The position numbers and the translations under genes were made by a program. From JANNFX01 sp031380225 (GTDB lineage Bacteria > Pseudomonadota > Alphaproteobacteria > Rhizobiales > Hyphomicrobiaceae), in assembly GCA_031380225.1 (NCBI GenBank), contig JANNFX010000150.1:1-7946 (forward strand): DNA of 7,946 nucleotides, read 5' to 3'. Below the pieces are notes generated by a model, which was not told the origin of the DNA, did no database searches, and saw nothing but the letters and a program-made list of their open reading frames with translations. Of the stretch, positions 1-5,767 are shown piece after piece; the stretch's first letter is position 1; the number at the start of each line of letters is the position of its first letter.

Positions 1-137
1 CCCAGCAACGGGGGCGAGCGGTCGCTAGGGTGGAAGGCCTTTCGGCCGAGCCTAATCTTCTGACCCTCGCTCCCAACTCTAAGCCATCCGAACGGTAGAC
101 AGGCCTATTACGGCCGCATGCAATCCAGGATGCACGG
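1..137 (+). ncRNA. Candidate IS110 bridge-RNA region (5' non-coding part of the IS)
   Basis: No gene is visible here. IS110-group elements are known to transcribe a bridge RNA from the non-coding left end, whose loops pair with target and donor DNA. The region could fold well: GAGCG (16-20) plus AGGGT (27-31 area) can pair with ACCCTCGCTC (63-72), leaving a bulge. Inside is a small GGCC-TTTC-GGCC hairpin (about 37-48). A second imperfect hairpin, TGCA(A)TCC/GGATGCA, lies just before the transposase start (about 119-134). I could not match the loops to flanking DNA, and the RNA may begin upstream of the window. The assignment is an inference from element type, position and pairing. Confidence 0.35.
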
Positions 138-1142
138 ATGACAATCACAACTCTGACGGCGAATCGCTCGCCAATCAAGCATGTCGTCGCGTTCGAGGTG
201 TCGAAAGACACGCTCGTCGCCGAAGCAGCACCCGTTGGCGAGCAACTGACAATCGCCAACACAAAGCAGGCGGTCACCCGGCTGTTGAAACGCGAGTTGA
301 AGCAGAATCTGCGCGCCAACAGCGGCCCACTTCTTGTTGTTTGTGAGGCCACTGGCGGTTACGAACGCCACGTCCTCACGACCTGTAAAGATCTCGGGAT
401 CGATGTTCACCGGGCGCACGGCAGCCGAGTTCGCTACTTTGCACGCTATCGCGGGATCGCTGCAAAAACCGATCCTATCGACACCCACGTGCTGGTCGAG
501 TTCGGTCTAAAAACTCCGGATTTACGGCTCTATTCACCACCGCCTCCCGAGATCGAGGCGCTGCGCGCGCTGCACGCTCGCAGGACCGAGATCCAGGATG
601 CGGTGCTCGCTGAAACTAACCGGCTCGAGCATGCGCTTCACAAAAGTGTGCTCAAATCTCTGAAGGCACACATCGCCTACTTGAAGCAGGCGTTCACTGA
701 AATCGAACTTGAGATCGCCGCACTGATCAAGTCGAGCGATGACCTCAATACGAAGACCGGCCTCATGCGATCAGTCACCGGCGTCGGTCCAGTCACAGCC
801 GCCACATTGATAGCCTTCTTGCCTGACATCGGTCAGCTCACCAAAGGCCAGGTTGCACGTCTCGCAGGGCTGGCTCCGATCAACAACGATAGCGGCAAGA
901 AGACGGGCGCCCGTCACATCGAACCTGGCCGCCAAGCCATCAAGCGCTGTCTCTATATGGCGGCCGGCGTTGCGATGCGGACAAACCCCATGCTCAAACT
1001 TTTTGCTGACAGGCTCCGCCGTGGCGGCAAGCCCTTCAAGTGCGTCGTAACCGCCGTCATGCGCAAACTCGTTGTCATCCTGAATGCTATTCTGCGTGAC
1101 GGCCAACCCTGGAAAGGGGCTAATCAACGCTTGACAAAATAG
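138..1142 (+). CDS. IS110-family transposase (RNA-guided DEDD/Ser recombinase)
   Basis: This 334-residue protein is full length for IS110 transposases. The N-terminal RuvC-like DEDD domain shows 'VAFEVSKDTL' (E20), 'VVCEATGGYER' (E70) and 'KTDPIDTHVL' (D112, D115). A helical region (about 138-200) follows, then the C-terminal Transposase_20 domain with 'SVTGVGPVTAATL' (212-224) and 'LAPINNDSGKKTG', where S252 is the expected catalytic serine, then 'LYMAAGVAMR'. The family excises a circular intermediate and inserts it at sites chosen by a bridge RNA. The first acidic residue is Glu rather than the usual Asp of 'GIDVSK'. It may be a subgroup trait or a weakening change. The ATG at 138 has AGGA at 127-130, 7 bases upstream. 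No frameshift is seen, so the gene looks intact. Confidence 0.95.
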   Translation: MTITTLTANRSPIKHVVAFEVSKDTLVAEAAPVGEQLTIANTKQAVTRLLKRELKQNLRANSGPLLVVCEATGGYERHVLTTCKDLGIDVHRAHGSRVRYFARYRGIAAKTDPIDTHVLVEFGLKTPDLRLYSPPPPEIEALRALHARRTEIQDAVLAETNRLEHALHKSVLKSLKAHIAYLKQAFTEIELEIAALIKSSDDLNTKTGLMRSVTGVGPVTAATLIAFLPDIGQLTKGQVARLAGLAPINNDSGKKTGARHIEPGRQAIKRCLYMAAGVAMRTNPMLKLFADRLRRGGKPFKCVVTAVMRKLVVILNAILRDGQPWKGANQRLTK

Positions 1143-1154
1143 ACGGTAGATTAA

Positions 1155-1181
1155 GCCGGGGCATTTAATGCATGGCCCGGC
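1155..1181. repeat. Short hairpin after the transposase stop
   Basis: GCCGGGGCAT (1155-1164) and ATGGCCCGGC (1172-1181) can pair at 9 of 10 positions around a 7-base loop, 12 bases after the transposase stop codon. There is no T-run after it, so it is not a convincing intrinsic terminator. It may be part of the right end of the IS or the start of the adjacent palindromic repeat. Confidence 0.5.
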
Positions 1182-1268
1182 GTAACCCACCATTCAAAGA
1201 CTTGCGCCAGCCGTGGTGGGTAAAGCCGCATCATGCGTTCCGCATGACGCGGCTTTTACCCACCCTAC
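1182..1268. repeat. REP-like palindromic repeat between IS110 and capsid gene
   Basis: Two nested palindromes share an arm. GTAACCCACCA (from 1182) can pair with TGGTGGGTA (1214-1222). GTGGGTAAAGCCGCATCATGCG (1216-1237) pairs with 1241-1263 over about 22 bp, with one bulge and one mismatch around a 3-base loop. The 'gtaacccacc ... ggtgggta ... cccaccctacg' layout resembles dispersed repeats of Bradyrhizobium-like genomes. It ends 12 bases past the capsid stop codon, so in the capsid transcript it forms a strong 3' hairpin. It lacks a downstream T-run on the minus strand and is more likely an mRNA-stabilising or attenuating stem than a classical terminator. Confidence 0.7.
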
Positions 1269-1279
1269 GTTTTAGCAAG

Positions 1280-2509
1280 TTACGCGAACTTCAGGACTTT
1301 GATGGCGTCGAAGTCTTGCACGCCGCCGCCAACACGTTTGGTGGTGTAGAACAGCACGTAAGGCTTCGAAGAGTAGGGATCGCGCAACACGCGCAAACCG
1401 ACACGGTCGACAATCAGGTATCCACGCGAGAAATCACCGAACGCGACCGACAGCGAGTTCGCCGCTACATCCGGCATGTCTTCGCTCTCCGCGACGTTGA
1501 AGCCCATCAGTGTCGGGCTCTCACCTGGCGATGCCGACGGCTGCCACAAGTAGTTGCCCTGCCCGTCTTTCATTTTACGAATGACGGATTGCGTATTGCG
1601 GTTCATGACGAAGTTGGCATTGCCGCGATACGGCGATTTCAGCGCGTAGATCAAATCAACGAGCTTGTCAGATGGATTGGCCGCTGGGAACGCGCCTGCC
1701 AATCCGGTCAGGATGTGGCCGAGGTTGCCCCAAGTCCAGGCCGAATTTAGAACCGTTGTGTAGGAGAGGAACCCCTTTGGCTTATTGACGCCGTCGCCGC
1801 TGACGAACGCCTTGCCTTCCTGTTCCGCAAATACAATGCGGACCTCTTCGGCCAACCACTCGTCGATATTGACGGCGCTGTCATCGAGGATGGTTTGACT
1901 GGCGGCTGGCATCGCGTAAATTTCCATGGTCGGAAATTGCAGCTCGGCCAGCGTTGGCGTGTTGGTCAGTGGGCGCGCCGCCGTTTCTCCGACCCAACCA
2001 AAATCCGCGCCTGTGATGGCAAACGGACGCTTGTACATCGAGCCTGAGACTTGGCGTACACCAGAGATGGCGCGCATCGGCGAGATTGCCTTCAAGCCGC
2101 GATTGACAGCGGCTTCGGTTTCCGGCGGCACAATGTAACCACCGTCCGGGTTTGAGCCAACTGACAGCGCCTTGGCTTCAAGCTCGCGGATCGCGGTCTC
2201 ATCGCCGCGCCGCATGTAGCCTTCGAAGGCCGCCTTGTGCTGTAGGCCGAGACCGGTGCGCGGTGCCCCGTAACCACCAAGATGTGGACGCTGGGCTTTG
2301 ACTACAAATTCATCGACCACGCGTTTGGTTTCATCCAAGGAGCGATCGATACGAGCGAGTTTATCAGTTGTGACAACGTCGGCTGTGGCGCGGCGTTCGA
2401 TGTCATCGAGGCGTTGGTCGTTGGTATCTTTGAACGCTTCAAACGCGCGCATGAAGTCTTCAAAGGCCGAGCCGACGTCACCGCCAGCTTTGGTTTCAAG
2501 TGTACTCAT
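1280..2509 (-). CDS. Major capsid protein, HK97 gp5-like
   Basis: This is the structural protein of the icosahedral head, assembled as a procapsid and then proteolytically matured. The 409 residues fit the family. Residues 1-75 are charged and helical, a typical delta/scaffold domain that the neighbouring protease would remove. 'LEAKALSVGSNPDGGYIVPPE' starts the mature part, so cleavage probably falls near 112-120. Further HK97-fold landmarks are 'SPMRAISGVRQVSGSMYKRP', 'ETAARPLTNTPTLAELQFPT', 'LDDSAVNIDEWLAEEVRIVFAEQE', 'NKPKGFL' and 'VMNRNTQSVIRKMKDGQGNYLW'. The wording recalls the capsid of Rhodobacter-type gene transfer agents and related alphaproteobacterial prophages (from memory). The ATG at 2509 is preceded by GGAG with a 6-base spacer. 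It lies 38 bases after the protease stop, with a large palindrome in between. The connector gene expected next is absent, replaced by an IS. Confidence 0.95.
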   Translation of the reverse strand: MSTLETKAGGDVGSAFEDFMRAFEAFKDTNDQRLDDIERRATADVVTTDKLARIDRSLDETKRVVDEFVVKAQRPHLGGYGAPRTGLGLQHKAAFEGYMRRGDETAIRELEAKALSVGSNPDGGYIVPPETEAAVNRGLKAISPMRAISGVRQVSGSMYKRPFAITGADFGWVGETAARPLTNTPTLAELQFPTMEIYAMPAASQTILDDSAVNIDEWLAEEVRIVFAEQEGKAFVSGDGVNKPKGFLSYTTVLNSAWTWGNLGHILTGLAGAFPAANPSDKLVDLIYALKSPYRGNANFVMNRNTQSVIRKMKDGQGNYLWQPSASPGESPTLMGFNVAESEDMPDVAANSLSVAFGDFSRGYLIVDRVGLRVLRDPYSSKPYVLFYTTKRVGGGVQDFDAIKVLKFA

Positions 2510-2534
2510 GATTTACTCCAGATTGATTTGCTAT

Positions 2535-2600
2535 GGGGTCAGACCCCTCACACCGTTGACCGAAGCGATCTTCGAATATCGTTGTGAGGGGTCTGACCCC
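2535..2600. repeat. Large perfect palindrome between protease and capsid genes
   Basis: An 18-base arm (2535-2552, beginning GGGGTCAGACCCC) is repeated exactly as its reverse complement at 2583-2600. The 30-base interior has a further small hairpin, CGAAG-CGAT-CTTCG (2561-2574). Each arm is itself a near palindrome (GGGGTCWGACCCC), the shape of REP/MITE-like dispersed units. It overlaps the 3' end of the protease ORF and supplies its last 16 codons and stop. In the mRNA it ends about 17 bases before the capsid Shine-Dalgarno, so it could stabilise the capsid message or tune the protease/capsid ratio. I remember similar 'ggggtcagacccc' units scattered in many genomes but cannot confirm the family. 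Confidence 0.9.
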
Positions 2601-3321
2601 GGATACGTGTGGTTTTGGTCTTGAGAACTAACGCCGCTTGGCGGATACGCTCCACTAGCCGGCCCGTTTCTGCCGATCCCCGATCCGCATCCCGCAGGTG
2701 TTCGAGGCCTTTGAGGCCATCGCGCAGAATTGCGCGCGCCTCAGAACGTGTCAGGCCCGCATCCCGCGTGAGCCAGCGTTCGAATTCGCGTTCCGTTGGC
2801 ACCCGTTCTGAAAACGGCCGCGCCTTGACGGCACCGATGCGGGCTTCAGGCTGCATCGGAAAAGTTACGATTGAAATTTCCCAGAGATCGATTTTCTCCA
2901 GCCGGCGTTGCCCAGTGCGCGGATCGCGGCGGCCTTTGATCGTCTTAAATCCGATCGACAGACCATCGAGCGCACCGGCCCGCATCAGAGCGAGCACTTC
3001 GCGCGCCCGCGCCACGTCGGGCATCAGCCGGCCTTGGGCATAGAGACCTTTGCTGTCCTCGCGGAGCTCTGTCCAGACCCCAATCGGTTGATTGGGATCA
3101 TGCTGGAACAGCAGTTTTACTGCTCCGGCCCCGCGGTCTTTCAGGCTGGCAGCAAAAGCCCCCGGCGCGATCACATCGTGGCCGAGGTCTTCGCGATTGA
3201 ACAGCGCCGCATAACCATCAAACACGCCGCCGTCGCCGATGCCTTTGAAGTCGAGTGCGTGAAATTTCATTTCATGGGCGCGCAGCGGTGCCGTCATCGC
3301 GGTTCGTTTTAAGAGGGCCAT
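2548..3321 (-). CDS. HK97-family prohead protease
   Basis: This serine protease matures the procapsid by removing the capsid delta domain. With the ATG at 3321 it is 257 residues. A longer frame exists from 3375, but its extra 18 residues (rich in H, P and T) do not look conserved; ATGs at 3297 and 3270 are other options, and no start has a strong ribosome site. Family features in order are 'GVFDGYAALFNREDLGHDVIAPGAF' split across residues 32-55, 'LLFQHDPNQPIG' with the putative catalytic H74, 'GALDGLSIGFKT' with the putative catalytic S122, and 'DLWEISIVTFPMQPEA' with E148. The C-terminal third is charged and helical. Residues 242-257 are encoded by the 2535-2600 palindrome, so the native tail was probably replaced or extended. 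The protease core is intact. Confidence 0.93.
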   Translation of the reverse strand: MALLKRTAMTAPLRAHEMKFHALDFKGIGDGGVFDGYAALFNREDLGHDVIAPGAFAASLKDRGAGAVKLLFQHDPNQPIGVWTELREDSKGLYAQGRLMPDVARAREVLALMRAGALDGLSIGFKTIKGRRDPRTGQRRLEKIDLWEISIVTFPMQPEARIGAVKARPFSERVPTEREFERWLTRDAGLTRSEARAILRDGLKGLEHLRDADRGSAETGRLVERIRQAALVLKTKTTRIRGQTPHNDIRRSLRSTV

Positions 3322-3467
3322 GTTGGGTCTTTCGGGGTGTGGCGGTGTGGTGATATGAAGTTGATAAGAATGCATGCTGCCAGCTTCGCGAGACCCGGCA
3401 CAGATTGATAGATCGAATTCCCTGCCGCGCCTGGCGCGAGATCGACTTATGAGTCAGAATGTATAGA

Positions 3468-3506
3468 TAGGCTTTGCCGGATCTCGCTTTGCTCTATCCG
3501 GCCTAC
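3468..3506. repeat. Short palindromic repeat downstream of the exonuclease gene
   Basis: GCCGGAT (3476-3482) and ATCCGGC (3496-3502) flank a 13-base loop 'ctcgctttgctct', with 'tag' and 'cta' at the outside. This 'gtaggccggatagagcaaagcgagatccggc' layout is a common dispersed intergenic repeat of Bradyrhizobium-like genomes (from memory). It lies just past the exonuclease stop on the minus strand and may act as a 3' hairpin. The surrounding 205-base spacer (3322-3526) holds no other recognisable feature. Confidence 0.65.
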
Positions 3507-3526
3507 AGTTCGTGCAAGTTTTATGC

Positions 3527-4042
3527 TCACACCCCGATCTTTAGCCCCGTCGCTTGCATGGCGAGCAGCGCTTCCGCGTTACCGGTGGCGTCGTCGACGG
3601 GGTTGTGCGTGTGTTTGGTCTTGCGCAGATGTTTAAAGTTCTTGCCGGTGTCTTTGACCAGACCCTTATAGAGCGAGCCGAGGTTCATGCTGGAGTGACC
3701 GAACGGATTGCCGCCGGTAAAGCGCCAGAAGTAGTAATTCACAAACTGCCAGTCGAAGCCGTTGTTGTCGGAGACGAACACCGGCTGCCCTTTAACAATC
3801 GCTTTTAGCCAGGCAGCAAAGTGCTCCATCACGATTTTAGCTTCGTCGAATTTCATCGTCTCATCGCGTGAAAACCCACTAACAGCGAGCGCCTCTGCGT
3901 TCCACTCGTCTGAAATCGGCTTCAATTGGCCCAAAAACGAGCGCATCAACGGTGCTTCGACGATCACCGCGCCAAGCGCGATCATACTGAAATCGCCCGG
4001 ATAGCGGCCGTCCGCTTCGATATCGACCATCACGTAGGTCAT
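3527..4042 (-). CDS. DEDDh 3'-5' exonuclease (DnaQ/RNase T-like, Rv2179c-type)
   Basis: This is a 171-residue single-domain exonuclease of the RNase H fold. Exo I is 'MVDIEADG' with D7 and E9, Exo II is 'SDNNGFDWQFVNYYF' with D97, and Exo III is 'HNPVDDATGNAEALL' with H146 and D151, so all five catalytic residues of the DEDDh class are present. The family trims 3' ends of RNA or DNA with two metal ions; the short length and 'HNPVDDA' pattern recall the 3'-5' exoribonuclease family that includes mycobacterial Rv2179c. It is cytoplasmic, with no signal peptide or membrane segment. It is inserted between portal and protease, where HK97/GTA modules do not normally carry an exonuclease. The ATG at 4042 follows a weak GGAA. 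A 42-bp near copy of its start occurs at 4655-4696. Confidence 0.88.
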   Translation of the reverse strand: MTYVMVDIEADGRYPGDFSMIALGAVIVEAPLMRSFLGQLKPISDEWNAEALAVSGFSRDETMKFDEAKIVMEHFAAWLKAIVKGQPVFVSDNNGFDWQFVNYYFWRFTGGNPFGHSSMNLGSLYKGLVKDTGKNFKHLRKTKHTHNPVDDATGNAEALLAMQATGLKIGV

Positions 4043-4137
4043 TGGGTGATTCCGGTTCGCGATGCTCGATGGACTGCTGATTTGCGCTGCATTTTAGAGA
4101 CGGAGGTCCAAAGATCTGAGGCTGGTTGCCCATATCT

Positions 4138-4470
4138 TCAGGGAGAGAAAGTTTTGATACTGACTCGCTCGAACTTGGCCGGTTCGGCTACGAGACTAGC
4201 CATGACTAGTGAAGTCTCGCTTTCATCTGAAACCGTCACGGCAATCGACCAGTCGCGTGCCTCGTCATAGAGTGGCTCGTCATCCTGGACATCGCTGTTC
4301 GATACCAGGCGGACAATCTCTCGGCCGGTGACTGAATCGGCAGAGTAATACTCCCCGCCTTTGTGGTCACTATAGCCTTCTACCAGTTTGAGTTTGGTTG
4401 CAGCTTCGACCCAATCGCGAGCCTCCATCAGGTTGTCAGTATCAACACCGAAAATCGCAAAAATCGCCAT
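4138..4470 (-). CDS. Small acidic protein, possible immunity protein
   Basis: This 110-residue acidic soluble protein starts at ATG 4470, chosen because GAGGAG lies 6 bases upstream; the ATG at 4488 would place that purine run inside the gene. It begins 'MAIFAIFGVDTDNLMEARDWVEAATKLKL' split over residues 1-29, then has 'GGEYYSADS' and 'REIVRLVSNSDV', and ends in alternating strand and helix segments. There is no signal peptide, membrane segment or catalytic motif. The 'ARDWVEAA..L.L......GGEYY' pattern resembles small uncharacterised proteins that I remember near polymorphic toxins, but I cannot name a family. It is lower in GC than the head genes and sits between a truncated exonuclease copy and the intact exonuclease, in a cassette that looks like toxin/immunity DNA. 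An orphan immunity gene is the working guess. Confidence 0.7.
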   Translation of the reverse strand: MAIFAIFGVDTDNLMEARDWVEAATKLKLVEGYSDHKGGEYYSADSVTGREIVRLVSNSDVQDDEPLYDEARDWSIAVTVSDESETSLVMASLVAEPAKFERVSIKTFSP

Positions 4471-4519
4471 TCCATGCTCCTCTTTCATTCAGAGACATCA
4501 ATGAACGGGCCGCGATCAA

Positions 4520-4642
4520 TCAATGCCTCTCGATTTTTGTAAATGACAAAACTGGCCTTACGTTTTCTGCCAAGTCGAATGGCGCGAAGCGTTGTTTCGG
4601 ACCCAGCACTTTAGCCTCGTCTAGAGGATGCGCATGGCAGTT
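4520..4642 (-). pseudogene. Possible 3' remnant of an unknown gene
   Basis: Between the exonuclease-start remnant and the next small gene there is an open frame of about 41 codons without a good start codon. It reads 'LDEAKVLGPKQRFAPFDLAE' followed by 'NVRPVLSFTKIERH' and a TGA stop. The composition looks protein-like, but it is short and could be chance. If real, it would be the tail of a gene whose front was lost in the same rearrangement that left the truncated exonuclease start. The rest of the 4489-4642 interval shows nothing recognisable. Confidence 0.25.
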
Positions 4643-4696
4643 TCAGTTAAGTTCATAGCGGCCATCGGCTTCGATAACGACCATCACATAGGTCAT
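4643..4696 (-). pseudogene. Truncated duplicate of the exonuclease gene start
   Basis: The first 42 bases (4696 down to 4655) match the start of the intact exonuclease gene (4042 down to 4001) at 38 of 42 positions. They encode MTYVMVVIEADGRY where the intact gene has MTYVMVDIEADGRY. After that the sequence diverges and stops at once (ELN, TGA at 4643). The first catalytic Asp is changed to Val. Similarity extends a little upstream (GGAAATCCCA against GGAATCACCCA), so the ribosome-site region is copied too. The ATG overlaps the stop of the upstream 136-residue gene as ATGA, the layout of translationally coupled genes. It is a remnant with no expected activity. Confidence 0.85.
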
Positions 4697-5103
4697 TGGG
4701 ATTTCCTAGTCCGCGGCCGCCACCACTGATAGCCGCGCTCATCGAGAATTCTCTGTGCTTCCGTCATCCCGGCGTCGAGGGCGTAGATCGCTGCTCGCTT
4801 CGTATCTTTGAGTTGAATCCAAATTTGTTCGTCGGAATCAAAAACAATTTGCGCTTTCAAAGCGTGCAAGCGAGCAAGTGACCCCAACTTATCAAGTGTC
4901 TCTACTCTTGCATATCCGTCGACATGTTCGCGAAGAATAACAAGTTCGAAGTCTATAAGTTGCTTGAGTGACCGAAACATGTCATCCAGTTCCCGGCTGT
5001 CGCCATGGACTTCAAAAACAGTATTCAGAGTCGACGTGACATTCTCCACGCGCGCCTCTTCAAGTTCTGCCAAAATCCGTTGAGCAGTTTCATCCACGTT
5101 CAT
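4693..5103 (-). CDS. Small helical protein overlapping the portal stop; candidate immunity protein
   Basis: This is a 136-residue soluble protein of unknown family. The ATG at 5103 is chosen because a perfect GGAGGT (5112-5117) lies 8 bases upstream; the TTG two codons earlier is too close to it. The N-terminal part is helical and acidic ('VDETAQRILAELEEARVENV'), followed by 'DDMFRSLKQLIDFELVILREH', a likely strand segment 'AQIVFDSDEQIWIQLKDTKR', and a basic aromatic end 'GYQWWRPRTRKSQ'. No signal peptide, membrane segment or catalytic motif is visible. The gene overlaps the last 14 bases of the portal-toxin-like gene with its ribosome site inside it, so the two are co-translated. That tight coupling to a variable C-terminal domain is what immunity genes of polymorphic toxins show. 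Function is inferred from position only. Confidence 0.75.
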   Translation of the reverse strand: MNVDETAQRILAELEEARVENVTSTLNTVFEVHGDSRELDDMFRSLKQLIDFELVILREHVDGYARVETLDKLGSLARLHALKAQIVFDSDEQIWIQLKDTKRAAIYALDAGMTEAQRILDERGYQWWRPRTRKSQ

Positions 5104-5767
5104 GATCAACGACCTCCAGCTCGTCTATTGCCTTTACTTCTTTATTTGGTATCGTGATGTGTTCTCTCCATGCCTGATCGTCTGCGCTACGATACCTATA
5201 ATAATAGTCGTTCTGGTGTTTGTTGTCGGAATCATTTCGATTAACTTTTCGGGGACGCTGCATTATCCGCACTTGTTCGCCGGTTAATGGGCGAATATAT
5301 AAGTAACCCGGGCTATCGGTCGGCTGATCAAAGATATAGCCCTGGCCATTCAACTCTTTCCTCAGTCGTGTGACACCCCAAGCAGGGCTTGTGTTTGGAA
5401 CTGCGCTCCGTTGCAACTGCAGAAACCGGGCTTCCGCCTCGGCAGCGATAACTTCGATGCTAGCAATTTGACTTTCGGCGCTATTAGGATCCGATAAAGT
5501 GGGCTCTGGCTTCCAGGCGGGATCATACTCTTGGACGCGACGAACGGCATCTTGCGCTCTAATCGAGCCCGCGTTGTAGCGGGCTTCCTGTCCAGGAGTC
5601 ATTTCAACAAGACTGGAGCCGCTGCGCACTCGACGGCCCCCACTACGGGCCTGCGCTTCCTGGACCGGTTTGTCGGCTGAATTGTCATTGCTAGACCTGG
5701 CTGATGAACTCCCTCCCCCGCTATCGGTCCATTGCCCGCCGGTGCTGGTGCCGGCGGCGGCGCGGGG
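5090..5767 (-). other. C-terminal extension of the portal protein: linker plus toxin-like tip
   Basis: This part encodes portal residues 421-645. The PAG..GGQW motif and the low-complexity linker mark a join between a structural carrier and a variable domain. The tip has small-toxin features: about 100 residues, a central 'RPLTGEQVRIMQRPRK' strand-turn segment, charged and aromatic 'KHQNDYYYRYR', then 'HITIP' near the end. RIM followed by a Tyr/Arg-rich segment and HxxxP resembles tip domains of bacterial polymorphic toxins that I remember but cannot name. H623, R588, R592 and the Tyr cluster are possible active-site residues. Hand counts of single 60-base rows give 40-45% GC here and just downstream, against 58-65% in portal and protease rows, which suggests separate acquisition. 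Confidence 0.6.

Larger units (their letters stand above)
1..1181 (+). mobile_element. IS110-family insertion sequence (boundaries not resolved)
   Basis: The element contains one complete DEDD/serine-type IS110 transposase with about 137 bases of structured non-coding sequence before it and a short hairpin after it. IS110 elements lack terminal inverted repeats and usually make no target duplication, so the ends cannot be read from one copy. The right end is placed provisionally before the palindromic repeat that starts near 1182; the left end may lie outside the window. The long 5' non-coding part with almost none at the 3' side fits the IS110 group better than the IS1111 group. It is in the opposite orientation to the phage genes and directly follows the capsid gene. 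Confidence 0.75.

Noticed and set aside
1182..1268. Palindrome after the capsid gene as a rho-independent terminator or CRISPR-like repeat
   Set aside because: There is no T-run after the stem on the minus strand and no regular spacing of repeats. It matches the REP-like units found elsewhere in the window.
1172..1750. 192-codon plus-strand open frame beside the IS
   Set aside because: It overlaps the capsid gene on the opposite strand, has an Arg/His/Val-rich shadow composition and starts inside a repeat; the capsid reading is certain.
3322..3375. N-terminal extension of the protease from the ATG at 3375
   Set aside because: The extra 18 residues do not look like the family, and the ATG at 3321 or a later one gives a normal N-terminus. 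The exact start stays uncertain.
3879..4133. 84-codon minus-strand frame (MGNQPQIF...) starting just after the 110-residue gene
   Set aside because: Most of it overlaps the exonuclease gene in another frame. Only its first 30 or so codons lie in free DNA, and no ribosome site supports it.
4655..4696. The 42-bp duplicate as a phage attachment site
   Set aside because: The copies differ at 4 positions and begin exactly at a start codon and its leader, with no integrase nearby. Gene duplication with truncation explains it better.
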